A stretch of 64,000 nt of DNA from Shimia_B sp038528385 (GTDB lineage Bacteria > Pseudomonadota > Alphaproteobacteria > Rhodobacterales > Rhodobacteraceae). The translations under genes were made by a program, and so were the position numbers. This document shows positions 17,748 to 26,481 of the stretch, in pieces; positions within the stretch are counted from its first letter, which is position 1; the number at the start of each line of letters is the position of its first letter. The notes under the pieces were generated by a model. It saw nothing but the letters and a program-made list of their open reading frames with translations. It did no database searches and had not been told where the DNA came from. The stretch spans positions 62,001-126,000 of the forward strand of contig JBCBET010000003.1 of assembly GCA_038528385.1 (NCBI GenBank). The letters are read 5' to 3'.

Positions 17748-18577
17748 CGCATGAGGATGTTCCATTGGCCGGTGTGATCGGGGATCCTGTGGCACATTCG
17801 AAATCTCCCCAACTTTTCGCGCACTGGCTGGCAGAACTGGGGCTCCTTGGGCAATACGTGCCGCTTCCCGTGCAACACGCGAATTTTGAGGAGGTCGTCC
17901 GCGTCCTGCCGCGGATGGGCTTCAAGGGCGTGAACGTGACCCTCCCGCACAAGGTGGACGCCCTTGCTCTCGCTGAAAAGAAAAGCGACCGTGCCGTGAT
18001 GATCGGGGCCGCCAACACGCTCATCTTTCGTTCTGACGGGTTGATCCATGCGGACAATACCGACGGCTACGGCTTCCTGACGAATCTGCGCGAAGCGGCG
18101 CCGGACTGGGATCCCAAGGCCGCCCCCGCGGCGGTTCTCGGGGCGGGCGGCGCAGCGCGGGCGGTGATCCACGCTCTCCTCGATTGCGGCGTGCCCAAGA
18201 TCCTGCTCACCAACCGCACGCGCGGCAAGGCACAAGCCCTGCGGTCCGATTTCGGCTCCCGCATCGACGTGGTCGATTGGGCCGATGCCGGTGCCGCGGT
18301 GGGAGAGGCAGGCACGCTGGTCAATACGACCTCCCTCGGCATGACGGGTCAGCCCGCGCTTCAGGTGCCGCTCAACGGGCTCGCGCCGGGCAAGGTCGTG
18401 TCCGACCTGGTCTACGCACCCCTCGAAACGGACCTTTTAAGGGCGGCACGAGCCGCCGGTTGCACCACGGTGGACGGGCTCGGTATGCTCTTGCACCAGG
18501 CCGTGCCGGGGTTCGAGCGGTGGTTCGGCGTGCGGCCGGAGGTCACGCAGGCCACGCGCACGGCCGTCCTCACGTGA
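17744..18577 (+). CDS. aroE: Shikimate dehydrogenase
   Basis: 277 aa. NADPH-dependent reduction of 3-dehydroshikimate in aromatic amino-acid synthesis. Substrate-binding residues are seen in AGVIGDPVAHSKSPQLF and in NVTLPHKVDAL, where Lys is catalytic, and in NTDGYGF; the NADP-binding loop is VLGAGGAARAVIHAL, and the C-terminal part has DGLGMLLHQAVPGFERWFG. The start ATG overlaps the maf stop and the end overlaps the coaE GTG, so translation is coupled. Confidence 0.95.
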   Translation: MTHEDVPLAGVIGDPVAHSKSPQLFAHWLAELGLLGQYVPLPVQHANFEEVVRVLPRMGFKGVNVTLPHKVDALALAEKKSDRAVMIGAANTLIFRSDGLIHADNTDGYGFLTNLREAAPDWDPKAAPAAVLGAGGAARAVIHALLDCGVPKILLTNRTRGKAQALRSDFGSRIDVVDWADAGAAVGEAGTLVNTTSLGMTGQPALQVPLNGLAPGKVVSDLVYAPLETDLLRAARAAGCTTVDGLGMLLHQAVPGFERWFGVRPEVTQATRTAVLT

Positions 18578-19161
18578 GCTTCCGTCTCGCCCTCACAGGA
18601 TCCATCGGCATGGGGAAATCAACCGCCGCAGGTATCTTTGCTGAATTTGGTGTTCCTGTCTGGGACGCGGACGTAGCCGTGCATCGGCTCTACCAGCCCG
18701 GCGCCGCGGGCGCGGAGGCGATCGCCGTCCTCCTTCCCGAGGCCGTGACCGAGACTGGAGTGGATCGCGCCAAGCTGCGCGAGGCCATGACAGCCGATGA
18801 GGGCCTCCTCTCCCGGGTGCAGGATGTCATCCACCCCCTCGTGGCCAAGGACCGCGCCGATTTTGCAGAGAGCCGTAGCGAGGACTTTCTCCTCTTCGAT
18901 GTGCCGCTTGTCTTCGAGCTCGGCAACGAGGGGGATTTCGACGCGGTGGCCGTGGTCACCACCACGCCCGACCTGCAGGACGCTCGCGTCCTCGCGCGCC
19001 CGGGCATGACTCGCGCATCCTACGATTTCATCCGGTCGCAACAGCTCCCCGACGCGGAAAAACGCGCCAAGGCGGATTTCCTCATCGACAGTACGTCCAT
19101 GGACACCGCGCGCCGCGATATCACATCCATCCTCGACACCATCGGAGCCCGTCATGCGTGA
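18574..19161 (+). CDS. coaE: Dephospho-CoA kinase
   Basis: 195 aa from GTG 18574, overlapping the aroE stop in GTGA. Last step of coenzyme A synthesis. P-loop TGSIGMGKST at residues 8-17, then VWDADVAVHRLYQPGA; FLLFDVPLVFEL and the arginine-containing RPGMTRASYDFIRSQ lid follow. The stop lies inside the start of dnaQ (8-base overlap). Same place in the origin-proximal maf-aroE-coaE-dnaQ operon as in other alphaproteobacteria. Confidence 0.95.
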   Translation: MSFRLALTGSIGMGKSTAAGIFAEFGVPVWDADVAVHRLYQPGAAGAEAIAVLLPEAVTETGVDRAKLREAMTADEGLLSRVQDVIHPLVAKDRADFAESRSEDFLLFDVPLVFELGNEGDFDAVAVVTTTPDLQDARVLARPGMTRASYDFIRSQQLPDAEKRAKADFLIDSTSMDTARRDITSILDTIGARHA

Positions 19162-19831
19162 GATCGTTCTCGACACCGAAACCACCGGCCTCGACCCCCA
19201 TGAGGGTCACCGTATAGTGGAAATCGGCGCTGTGGAGCTTTTCAACCACGTGCCCACGGGCCAAACCTATCACCAATATCTCGACCCGCTCCGCGCGATG
19301 CCGCAGGAGGCATTTGAGGTGCACGGCCTCGGCGATGACTTCCTGCGCGGGAAGCCGGTCTTCGCCGATGTCGCGGATGCGTTTCTAGCCTTCATCGACG
19401 ACGCGAAGCTGGTCATTCACAACGCGTCCTTCGACATGAAATTCCTCAATGCCGAACTCGGTTGGCTGAAATACGAGGCCATCCCGCCCGATCAGGCTAT
19501 CGACACCCTGGCGATCGCAAAGCGTAAATTTCCCGGCTCACCGGCATCGCTTGACGCCCTGTGCCGGCGCTTCAACATCGACAATTCCGCCAGAACGCTC
19601 CACGGCGCGCTTCTCGATTCCGAGATCCTCGCGGAGGTCTACCTTCAGCTCATCGGAGGCCAGCAGCCTGACTTCAACCTGGCGAGCAATGCCGCGGCGG
19701 GCGTGGACACGAGCGCCGCCGGATGGCGGCCGGGAAACCGGCCCAAAAAACTTGCGCCCCGCCTTACAGACGCGGAGCGCACGGCCCACGACAACTTCGT
19801 CAAAAGCCTTCCGGGCGAAAGCCTCTGGTGA
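19154..19831 (+). CDS. dnaQ: DNA polymerase III epsilon subunit (proofreading exonuclease)
   Basis: 225 aa. 3'-5' exonuclease of the replicative polymerase. The three DEDDh exonuclease motifs are present: DTETTGLDP (Exo I, residues 7-15), HNASFDMKFLNAEL (Exo II) and HGALLDSEILAEVYL (Exo III epsilon, with catalytic His and Asp). The C-terminal tail after about residue 180 would contact the alpha subunit. The last codons form one arm of a 12-bp inverted repeat shared with the convergent secB gene. Confidence 0.95.
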   Translation: MREIVLDTETTGLDPHEGHRIVEIGAVELFNHVPTGQTYHQYLDPLRAMPQEAFEVHGLGDDFLRGKPVFADVADAFLAFIDDAKLVIHNASFDMKFLNAELGWLKYEAIPPDQAIDTLAIAKRKFPGSPASLDALCRRFNIDNSARTLHGALLDSEILAEVYLQLIGGQQPDFNLASNAAAGVDTSAAGWRPGNRPKKLAPRLTDAERTAHDNFVKSLPGESLW

Positions 19832-19868
19832 AGATCAGGCGTTGCCCGTCGTCTCGCCAGAGGCTTTC
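19817..19868. terminator. 12-bp inverted repeat spanning the dnaQ/secB convergent ends
   Basis: GAAAGCCTCTGG (19817-19828) and CCAGAGGCTTTC (19857-19868) are perfect complements separated by 28 bases. One arm codes the C-terminus of DnaQ (ESLW), the other lies in the C-terminal codons of SecB. The hairpin would form in either transcript; no long U-tract follows, so intrinsic termination is doubtful and a role in mRNA 3'-end protection or Rho-assisted ending is equally possible. Confidence 0.4.
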
Positions 19869-20377
19869 TGTGCCTCGATGCGTCGCTTGATCTCGTTCCG
19901 GTAGAGACCCACGAAATCGATGTTTTCGAGGTTGAGCGGCGGGAAGCCGCCATCGCGCGTGATGTCGCTCACCACGCGGCGCAGATACGGGAAAAGGAGT
20001 CGCGGGCATTCGATCAGGAGGAACGGATGCATCTGCTCCTGTGGCACGCCCTCGATGTGGAAAAGGCCGGCGTAGTCTAGCTCGAGTACGAAGAGCGGCT
20101 CGCCGCTGTCTTTCGCCTTGGAATTCACCGTGAGCTTGATGATCGTCTCGTACTGGTTGTCGCCGCCCCGCTTGCGGCCGTCGAGCGCGACCTGCACGGA
20201 GACTTCGGGCTTCACATCGGGTTGCGCGCCCTTCTGGGCCAGGACGTTCTCGAAGGAAAGGTCGCGCACATACTGCGCCAGCGCCCGCACGTTCACATTC
20301 TGCTGTGCAGGCTGGTCACCGCCGACGGCAGCGGCGTCTGAGGGTGTAAGGGTATCCTGCGCACCGTTCTCGGCCAT
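19835..20377 (-). CDS. secB: Protein-export chaperone SecB
   Basis: 180 aa from ATG 20377. Keeps precursor proteins unfolded and passes them to SecA. The core reads NVRALAQYVRDLSFENVLAQKG and contains LELDYAGLFHIEGVP and IECPRLLFPYLRRVVSDITRDGGFPPLNLENIDF, the SecA-contacting and substrate-groove segments. GGAGCG precedes the start; a longer in-frame form (20389) lacks such a site. It lies downstream of fxsA on the same strand. Confidence 0.95.
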   Translation of the reverse strand: MAENGAQDTLTPSDAAAVGGDQPAQQNVNVRALAQYVRDLSFENVLAQKGAQPDVKPEVSVQVALDGRKRGGDNQYETIIKLTVNSKAKDSGEPLFVLELDYAGLFHIEGVPQEQMHPFLLIECPRLLFPYLRRVVSDITRDGGFPPLNLENIDFVGLYRNEIKRRIEAQKASGETTGNA

Positions 20378-20416
20378 AATTCGCTCCAAAACTGTTTGCG
20401 CGCCTCTACCAAGCGG

Positions 20417-20884
20417 TCAGTGGCGCGTCCACCCGGAAGAGCTGGGCGGCGTCTGGGGTCGCGGCTCCGCGCTCTCGTATTCGCCTTCAATGATCGTCTC
20501 TTGCGCGGGTCTCTGAGGCCGCGAACGCGCACGCTGCACGATGATCCGGTGGCGGACCCGCTCGATCACCAGGCGCCGGACGCCGGGCACAAGCAGCGCG
20601 AAGCCTATGGCATCGGTGAAAAATCCGGGCGTCAGGAGAAGCGCCGCTGAAATGAGGATCATCGCGCCGTGGGCCAGCGGCTCCGTCGGGTCGGAGAGTT
20701 CGTTGAACGATCGTTGCACGTTTCCGATGGCTGCGAGGCCCTGTTGTCGGACCAGAAGCGTACCGATCAAAGCCGTCAGAACGACGATGCCCAGCGTGGG
20801 CCAAAGTCCTATCCATCCGCCAACTTCGACGAACAATCCGATTTCGATGAGGGGCACTGCGAGAAACGCAATTAACAACCACAT
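20417..20884 (-). CDS. fxsA: FxsA family membrane protein
   Basis: 155 aa. Starts MWLLIAFLAVPLIEIGLFVEVGG with further hydrophobic spans WPTLGIVVLTALIGTLLV and AMILISAALLLTPGFFTDAIGFALLVPGV, the typical FxsA pattern including the conserved LLLTPGFxTD loop. In E. coli FxsA overproduction relieves phage T7 exclusion by the F plasmid; its normal role is unknown. The start ATG gives the usual length. Divergent from the Tim44-like gene. Confidence 0.87.
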   Translation of the reverse strand: MWLLIAFLAVPLIEIGLFVEVGGWIGLWPTLGIVVLTALIGTLLVRQQGLAAIGNVQRSFNELSDPTEPLAHGAMILISAALLLTPGFFTDAIGFALLVPGVRRLVIERVRHRIIVQRARSRPQRPAQETIIEGEYESAEPRPQTPPSSSGWTRH

Positions 20885-21001
20885 CTCCGGCACTCCTTTG
20901 AAATGACGCGCGTCGGCGCCTGCCCCGCGGTGGACTTGTCCCGCCGCCACACCTACATAAGCACCTGCTAAGCGCTTTGCCATCGTGCCTGAGGTCCGCC
21001 A

Positions 21002-21667
21002 ATGAACTCGCCCATCATCCAGTTGCTCGTGCTTGCTGGAATTGCCGTCTTCCTGATCCTGCGTCTGCGGTCCGTCCTGGGCACGCGCGACGGGTTCGAA
21101 CAGGATGTGGGCCGGGGCGAGCCCTCCGCGCGCGACCGCGCGGCGGCGCGGGACTTCGAGGTGATCGAAGGCGGCCCGGACCGCGACGTGACCGATCACG
21201 TGGAGGAGGGCTCCGACGAGGCGGAGGTCTTCACCCAGATGAAGCGTGTGGAGCCGTCCTTTTCCCTTTCGGAATTTCTGCAGGGCGGCGGACAGGCCTA
21301 TGAGATGATCCTCATGGCCTACGAGAACGGCGATCTGAGCGGAGTGCGCGATTTCATCGATGGCGACATCTACGCGGCTTTCGCGGAAGGCATCGAGTCC
21401 CGCCGCGACCAGGGCATCAGCATCGAGGCGGAGTTTATCGGACTGCGCGAGGTCACCGTGGAGGGCGCGACCTTCGACGAGGCTTCCAACGAGGCGGAGA
21501 TTACCCTTCGCTTCGTGGGCGAGCTGAGCTCCACCGTGCGCGACAAGGCCGGCGAGGTCATCGAGGCCGAATCGAGTCCGATGAAGCGCACGCGCGACAG
21601 CTGGACTTTCGCCCGGCGTATGGGTGGTGACGATCCGAACTGGATGCTCGTCGCCACCGGGGGCTAA
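21002..21667 (+). CDS. Tim44/TimA-like membrane-anchored protein
   Basis: 221 aa. One N-terminal membrane span (SPIIQLLVLAGIAVFLILRLRSVLG), a charged linker, and a C-terminal Tim44-like domain from about residue 80 (FSLSEFLQGGGQAYEMILMAYENGDLSGVRDFIDGDIYAAF, then a beta-rich half). This is the alphaproteobacterial relative of the mitochondrial import motor anchor Tim44; the bacterial form is thought to act at the inner membrane. It sits between fxsA and smr; the mltA gene that I expect between Tim44 and smr in this family of genomes is missing. Confidence 0.85.
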   Translation: MNSPIIQLLVLAGIAVFLILRLRSVLGTRDGFEQDVGRGEPSARDRAAARDFEVIEGGPDRDVTDHVEEGSDEAEVFTQMKRVEPSFSLSEFLQGGGQAYEMILMAYENGDLSGVRDFIDGDIYAAFAEGIESRRDQGISIEAEFIGLREVTVEGATFDEASNEAEITLRFVGELSSTVRDKAGEVIEAESSPMKRTRDSWTFARRMGGDDPNWMLVATGG

Positions 21668-21765
21668 GGCGTCTCCGCCGTGGATCACCGGCAGATTGGT
21701 GCGGCGGGCAAACCCGCCGCCCCTGCACCTTCATACCTCTTCTTTCCTAGCCGGAGACGCCGGGC

Positions 21766-22338
21766 GTGACGCGGAAACGCAAGCTTCGCGCGGAGGAACA
21801 GGACCTCTGGTCACGGGTGGCCGCCACCGCGGTACCGCTGAACCCGAAGCGGGTCGAGCCCACCCCCGTGACCTTGCCGGAGCCTGACCGGAAGACCGAC
21901 AAAACCCCCGATCCGAAACCGATCGAAGCTTTCACGCTGGGTGAAAGAGCCCCCGCGGCCAGCCGCATCCCGACCCCGCGGAGGGCCCCGCCCCTCATGG
22001 ATGCCAAGGCATATCGAAAGCTTTCCCGGGGGAAGCTAAAACCCGAGGCGCGTCTCGATCTCCATGGCATGACTGTGGACCGGGCGCATCCGGCGCTCAC
22101 TCGTTTCATCCTGGGCTCCCACGCGCGGGGGCTTCGCCTCGTGCTGGTCATCACCGGAAAGGGGGAGGGAGCCGGCCCCGGCGGTCCCTTGCCCTACCAG
22201 CGAGGGATCCTGCGTCGGCAGGTGCCCCATTGGCTCGCTCAGGCGCCGCTCGCACCGCTCATCCTGGAGACCGTGCCGGCGGGGCGTCGCCACGGCGGTG
22301 AGGGCGCCCTTTACGTCTACCTACGCCGGCAGCGCTAG
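21766..22338 (+). CDS. Smr-domain protein
   Basis: 190 aa from GTG 21766. The N-terminal half is charged and proline-rich with no clear domain. The C-terminal Smr domain starts near residue 97 (LDLHGMTVDRAHPALTRFI) and has VITGKGEGAGPGGPLPYQRGILRRQVPHWL and a GGEGALYVYLRR end. The LDLHG and TGKG motifs define the domain, a nicking endonuclease or RNA-binding fold in characterised members. The 3' end overlaps the convergent MFS gene by 18 bases. Confidence 0.88.
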   Translation: MTRKRKLRAEEQDLWSRVAATAVPLNPKRVEPTPVTLPEPDRKTDKTPDPKPIEAFTLGERAPAASRIPTPRRAPPLMDAKAYRKLSRGKLKPEARLDLHGMTVDRAHPALTRFILGSHARGLRLVLVITGKGEGAGPGGPLPYQRGILRRQVPHWLAQAPLAPLILETVPAGRRHGGEGALYVYLRRQR

Positions 22339-23538
22339 CCGCCCGCGATTGCGCCCGAGGCCGAGCCAGAGCACGGCTCCTGCCAGCAGAAAAAAGACAC
22401 TGATCCACCAGAATTGACGCTCAATGCCGACGCCTGCGGTGATGAGGGCGCCGGTGACGCCCGGCCCGATGGCCGAGCCCAGGACCATGATGGCCGCCGA
22501 TGCCGCCTTGATCGCGCCGAGATGGCGCGTGCCGTAATATTCCGAGAAAAACGATGTCGGCGCGTTGGCCTGGATCCCCGCCCCCACCGCGCAGATCATG
22601 AGACCCACGAGCGCAACGCCGAGGCTGGGCGCGTGGCCCAGCACCGCAAAGCCCGCCGCCCAGGGCAGCGGCCAGAAGGCCATGACCACGCTGCTGCCGA
22701 ACCGGTCGATCACCCCGCCAGACACGAAGGTCGCGCCCACCACCACCGCGATGAATGCCGGAAAGAGCGCCGTGTAGGCGGCAAGTTCCCAGCCCTTGAC
22801 CTCCACGAAATGCACCTGCTGGAAAAAAAGCGCCGTGCCCCAGGCCGGCGGGCCGAGCAGCATGGGCGCCGCCAGCCAGAACAGCGGATGGCGCAGCATG
22901 TCGGCACGGCTCCAATGGCGCCCGTCCATGCCGGCGATCTGGCTTTCCTTGGCGACGGATTGCGGCGTCCGCTCGAATTTCAGGAGCCAGGTCAGCACCG
23001 GAACCGCCGCCAGGCACAGAAGTGCCGCGAGGAGCCAACTCTGCCGCCAGCTCATCACCGCCAGAAGCGAGACGAAGACGAAGGGCAGCGCCGCGTTGCC
23101 CAGCGAAAACCCCATTGACGCGATGGAGAGCGCCGTGCCCCGCGAGGCCGCGAACCACCGCGCCATGGACACGATGGCGAGTTGCGAGGTCATCCCCTGC
23201 CCAAAAAATCGCAGCGCGAAGATGACGAGCACGAGCCCCCAGACGCTGCGGTTCACCGCCATCCCGAGGCAGGCCAGCGCGAGCCCGGGCAGGATGAAGA
23301 GGAGAAGCGCGCGCGCACGAAACCGGTCCGTGAGCACCCCGGCGAACACCATGACCGCCGCCGAGGCCGTCGTCGCCACCATGTAGAGGAGACCCCAGCC
23401 CGCATCGGTGAGCCCCACCTCCTCCATGATCTGCCCTGCGAAGAGCGAGATGAAATAGGTCTGCCCCCAGGACGACGAAAACGTCAGGAGAAAACCGGCC
23501 GCGAGGAAGGCGGCATTGTCACGGATGAAGCGGAGCAT
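22321..23538 (-). CDS. Major facilitator superfamily transporter
   Basis: 405 aa with about 12 hydrophobic spans in two halves. It starts MLRFIRDNAAFLAAGFLLTFSSSWGQTYFISLF. The MFS loop between spans 2 and 3 reads GVLTDRFRARALLL (pattern G-x-x-x-D-R-x-R). The second half has SGGVIDRFGSSVV at the matching loop. GGGGAGGG lies upstream of the ATG. Substrate cannot be assigned; no neighbouring catabolic or regulatory gene points to one. Confidence 0.85.
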   Translation of the reverse strand: MLRFIRDNAAFLAAGFLLTFSSSWGQTYFISLFAGQIMEEVGLTDAGWGLLYMVATTASAAVMVFAGVLTDRFRARALLLFILPGLALACLGMAVNRSVWGLVLVIFALRFFGQGMTSQLAIVSMARWFAASRGTALSIASMGFSLGNAALPFVFVSLLAVMSWRQSWLLAALLCLAAVPVLTWLLKFERTPQSVAKESQIAGMDGRHWSRADMLRHPLFWLAAPMLLGPPAWGTALFFQQVHFVEVKGWELAAYTALFPAFIAVVVGATFVSGGVIDRFGSSVVMAFWPLPWAAGFAVLGHAPSLGVALVGLMICAVGAGIQANAPTSFFSEYYGTRHLGAIKAASAAIMVLGSAIGPGVTGALITAGVGIERQFWWISVFFLLAGAVLWLGLGRNRGRLALPA

Positions 23539-23577
23539 CGCCCCGCCCTACGCCCTCCCCGCGCGCAGCACCAGATG

Positions 23578-24876
23578 TCAGAGCATGTAGCGGCTCACAT
23601 CCATGCTCTTGGTGAGTTCGCCCAGGTTGTCGTTCACGAAGGCCGCATCCACCGTCACCTCCACGCCGGATTGGTCGGGCGCGGTGAAGCTCAGCTCCTC
23701 GAAGACGCGTTCCATGACGGTGTAGAGCCTGCGCGCGCCGATATTCTCCACGTGTTCGTTGACGTCGGCGGCGACCTTGGCGAGCGCGGCGATGCCGTCC
23801 TCGGTGAAACTCACCGTCACCTCCTCGGTGCCCATGAGCGCGGTATATTGCCGGGTGAGCGCGTTGTCGGTCTCCGTCAGGATGCGCACGAAATCCGCCT
23901 CCGTCAGCGGGCGCAGCTCCACGCGGATGGGCAGGCGGCCCTGCAGCTCCGGCAGAAGGTCGGAGGGTTTCGCCACGTGAAACGCGCCCGACGCGATGAA
24001 GAGGATGTGGTCCGTCTTCACCGGGCCGTGCTTTGTCGACACCGTCGTGCCCTCGATCAGGGGCAGGAGGTCGCGCTGCACGCCCTCCCGGCTCACCTCT
24101 CCGCCGCGCTCGCCCTTGGCGGCGACCTTGTCGATCTCGTCGAGAAAGACGATGCCGTTTTGCTCCACCGCCTCGATGGCGCGGGACTTCACCGTTTCGT
24201 CGTCGAGGAGCTTGTCGGCCTCCTCCCCGATGAGGATCTCGTAGCTTTCGGCCACGGTCATCTCCTTGCGCACGGTCCGCTGGAACGCCTTCCCGAACAT
24301 CGCGCCCAGATCCATCATCTGGCCCGCGCCGGGCTGGCCGGGGATCTCGAAGCCGCCCATGGGGTTCGAGGTGTCCTGCAGCTCGAGCGAGATCGTCTTG
24401 TCGTCGAGCTCCCCGGATTTGAGCTTTTTGCGAAACATCTCGCGCGTCTGGTCGCGCGCGCCCTCGCCGGCGATGGCCTCGATCACGCGGTCCTCGGCGG
24501 CCTGGTGCGCGCGTGCCTTCACATCCTCGCGCATGTGCTCGCGGATCATGGTGATCGCGCCTTCCACGAGATCGCGCACGATCTGTTCCACGTCGCGGCC
24601 CACATAGCCCACCTCGGTGAATTTCGTGGCCTCCACCTTGAGGAACGGGGCCTTGGCGAGCTTGGCCAGGCGCCGACTGATCTCCGTCTTGCCCACGCCG
24701 GTGGGCCCGATCATGAGGATGTTCTTGGGATAGACCTCCTCGCGCAGGTCATCGGATAGCTGCTTGCGCCGCCAGCGGTTGCGCAGTGCTACGGCAACGG
24801 CGCGCTTGGCGTCCTTCTGGCCGATGATGAAGCGGTCGAGCTCGCTCACGATTTCGCGGGGGGTGAGGTCAGTCAT
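23578..24876 (-). CDS. hslU: HslUV protease ATPase subunit HslU (ClpY)
   Basis: 432 aa. AAA+ unfoldase of the HslUV protease. Starts MTDLTPREIVSELDRFIIGQKDAKRAVAVALRNRWRR; Walker A GPTGVGKTE at residues 57-65, the pore motif GYVG in TEVGYVGRDVEQIVRDL, Walker B GIVFLDEIDKVA, and a C-terminal SMDVSRYML end that would dock into HslV. The start overlaps by 8 bases the end of the membrane-protein gene that separates it from hslV. Confidence 0.97.
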   Translation of the reverse strand: MTDLTPREIVSELDRFIIGQKDAKRAVAVALRNRWRRKQLSDDLREEVYPKNILMIGPTGVGKTEISRRLAKLAKAPFLKVEATKFTEVGYVGRDVEQIVRDLVEGAITMIREHMREDVKARAHQAAEDRVIEAIAGEGARDQTREMFRKKLKSGELDDKTISLELQDTSNPMGGFEIPGQPGAGQMMDLGAMFGKAFQRTVRKEMTVAESYEILIGEEADKLLDDETVKSRAIEAVEQNGIVFLDEIDKVAAKGERGGEVSREGVQRDLLPLIEGTTVSTKHGPVKTDHILFIASGAFHVAKPSDLLPELQGRLPIRVELRPLTEADFVRILTETDNALTRQYTALMGTEEVTVSFTEDGIAALAKVAADVNEHVENIGARRLYTVMERVFEELSFTAPDQSGVEVTVDAAFVNDNLGELTKSMDVSRYML

Positions 24877-25933
24877 GGATCACCGAGGGAGGAAGGCGTT
24901 TCAGGGGGAGGACCGGCCCGAGCGCGCCGAGCAGGACCGCGCGGATACGCTCCCAGAACGCACCGAGGAGGACGAGCACGAGGCCGAGCGTGAGCACCGT
25001 CCACGCCCCGCCCTCGCCGTCGAAGACGACCCAGGCCAGCGCCACAGAATACCCCACCGCGGCGATGAGGAAGGAGCGCCGGTCGATGATGATCGCCACG
25101 AGGGCAAAGAGCATGAGCGTCACGAAAAGGAGCGCATTCGAGCCGGCATCGAGGAGCGTCAGCGCCACGGTGTTCACGAGCGCGGGGGCCGCCACGACAT
25201 GGAGCCAGAACCCATTGGCCGCGCGCCGCGTCACGCGGTGCGGGTCGGACATGTCAAAGGCCATCGCCAGCGCGAAGACGACGATGCCGAGCGCCAGCGT
25301 GATCCACGCAAAAGGCCCCCCGGCGGAGAGCAGGAAGAGATCGCTCACATCACGCGGCGAGCCCGCCTGATCGGCGGCGAGCACGAGCGCCACGATGAAG
25401 GCCCCGATAGCCACGAGCGCCAGCGCGAACGGCACTCGGAACCGCAGCCAATGCCCGAAGAGCGCCACGGTGGTCAGCGCCAGCGGCAAAGGCAGGCTCG
25501 AAAAATCCTCTTGCGCCACCATGAAGGGCTGCGCGAACCAGGCCGTGAAGCCAACCGAGGCGTTACCGGCCCAGAGCATCGCCAGAGCGATCGCGGGCGC
25601 CACCATGCGGCGGTGGCGGATGAAGTATTCCGACAGCGCCCATGTGAAGATCGCGCCCAGGATCGTCACCGGGATCACCCGCTCCACCCAGCCGCCCAGC
25701 GCGGAGGCGACGTAGAGCCCGGCCACCGCGGCATAGCCCGTGGCGAGGATGCCGAGACCCACGACGATGAATATCTCGTTGAACCCCTTGAAGAGCTCGA
25801 AGGGCTCGTCGCCCGCGGCCAGGTTCTCCCGCGCCCCGCGGCGGCTATCGGCGAGCGAGGCGAGCGAGGCTGCCTGCCTTTCCGTCACGATACCGGCCGA
25901 AACCGCCGCGCGCAGGTCGTCGCGTTCGATCAC
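24869..25933 (-). CDS. Multi-spanning membrane protein of unknown function, between hslV and hslU
   Basis: 354 aa. A soluble N-terminal segment of about 50 residues (ERDDLRAAVSAGIVTERQAASLASLADSRRG), then about ten hydrophobic spans to the C-terminus, the last ending in LGPVLPLKRLPPSVIHD. The start region, with a short helical AAxxAGIxTxxQAxxLxxLA stretch, resembles the N-terminus of DUF2157-type membrane proteins, but I cannot name a function. The GTG start overlaps the hslV stop (GTGA) and its end overlaps the hslU start, so all three are translationally coupled. Confidence 0.75.
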   Translation of the reverse strand: MIERDDLRAAVSAGIVTERQAASLASLADSRRGARENLAAGDEPFELFKGFNEIFIVVGLGILATGYAAVAGLYVASALGGWVERVIPVTILGAIFTWALSEYFIRHRRMVAPAIALAMLWAGNASVGFTAWFAQPFMVAQEDFSSLPLPLALTTVALFGHWLRFRVPFALALVAIGAFIVALVLAADQAGSPRDVSDLFLLSAGGPFAWITLALGIVVFALAMAFDMSDPHRVTRRAANGFWLHVVAAPALVNTVALTLLDAGSNALLFVTLMLFALVAIIIDRRSFLIAAVGYSVALAWVVFDGEGGAWTVLTLGLVLVLLGAFWERIRAVLLGALGPVLPLKRLPPSVIHD

Positions 25934-26481
25934 AGGCTCTCCACCGTGAGGTTGCCGTTGGTGTAGACGCAGATATCGCTCGCGATGGCCATGGCCTCCC
26001 GCGCGACGGTTTCGGCGTCCTTGTCGGTCTGCATGAGCGCGCGCCCCGCGGCGAGCGCGTAGTTCCCGCCCGATCCGATGGCCGTCACGTCATGCTCGGG
26101 CTCGAGCACGTCGCCCGCCCCGGTGATGACGAAAAGGTCCGTGCCGTCGGAGACGATGAGCATCGCCTCGAGCTTTTGCAGGTACTTGTCGGTGCGCCAG
26201 TCCTTGGCCAGTTCCACGGCAGCACGGGCGAGTTGGCCGGGCGTCGCCTCGAGCTTCGTCTCCAGCCGTTCGAGCAGCGTGAACGCATCGGCGGTGGACC
26301 CGGCAAAGCCCGCGATGATCTCCGTCCCGCCGGGCGAGAGGCGCCGCACCTTGCGCGCGGTGCCTTTGATGACCGTCTGGCCGAGGCTCACCTGCCCGTC
26401 GCCCGCGATCACGACCTTGCCGCCCTTGCGCACGCCGATGATCGTCGTGCCGTGCCAGCCTGGGAATTTCTCTTCGCTCAT
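25930..26481 (-). CDS. hslV: HslUV protease catalytic subunit HslV (ClpQ)
   Basis: 183 aa from ATG 26481. N-terminal-nucleophile peptidase of the HslUV complex. It reads MSEEKFPGWHGTTIIGVRK; cleavage before the first Thr of TTIIGV would expose the catalytic Thr. GDGQVSLGQTVIKGTARKVRRL and GFAGSTADAFTLLERLE are family signatures. The longer in-frame form (from 26517) would add MPRQGSLAIYRP and is unlikely. It precedes the membrane-protein gene and hslU. Confidence 0.96.
   Translation of the reverse strand: MSEEKFPGWHGTTIIGVRKGGKVVIAGDGQVSLGQTVIKGTARKVRRLSPGGTEIIAGFAGSTADAFTLLERLETKLEATPGQLARAAVELAKDWRTDKYLQKLEAMLIVSDGTDLFVITGAGDVLEPEHDVTAIGSGGNYALAAGRALMQTDKDAETVAREAMAIASDICVYTNGNLTVESL

Noticed and set aside
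23970..23985. A third parS site inside hslU (CGCCACGTGAAACG)
   Set aside because: Only half of the palindrome fits; the left arm TGTTTCAC is broken. It encodes ordinary HslU residues.
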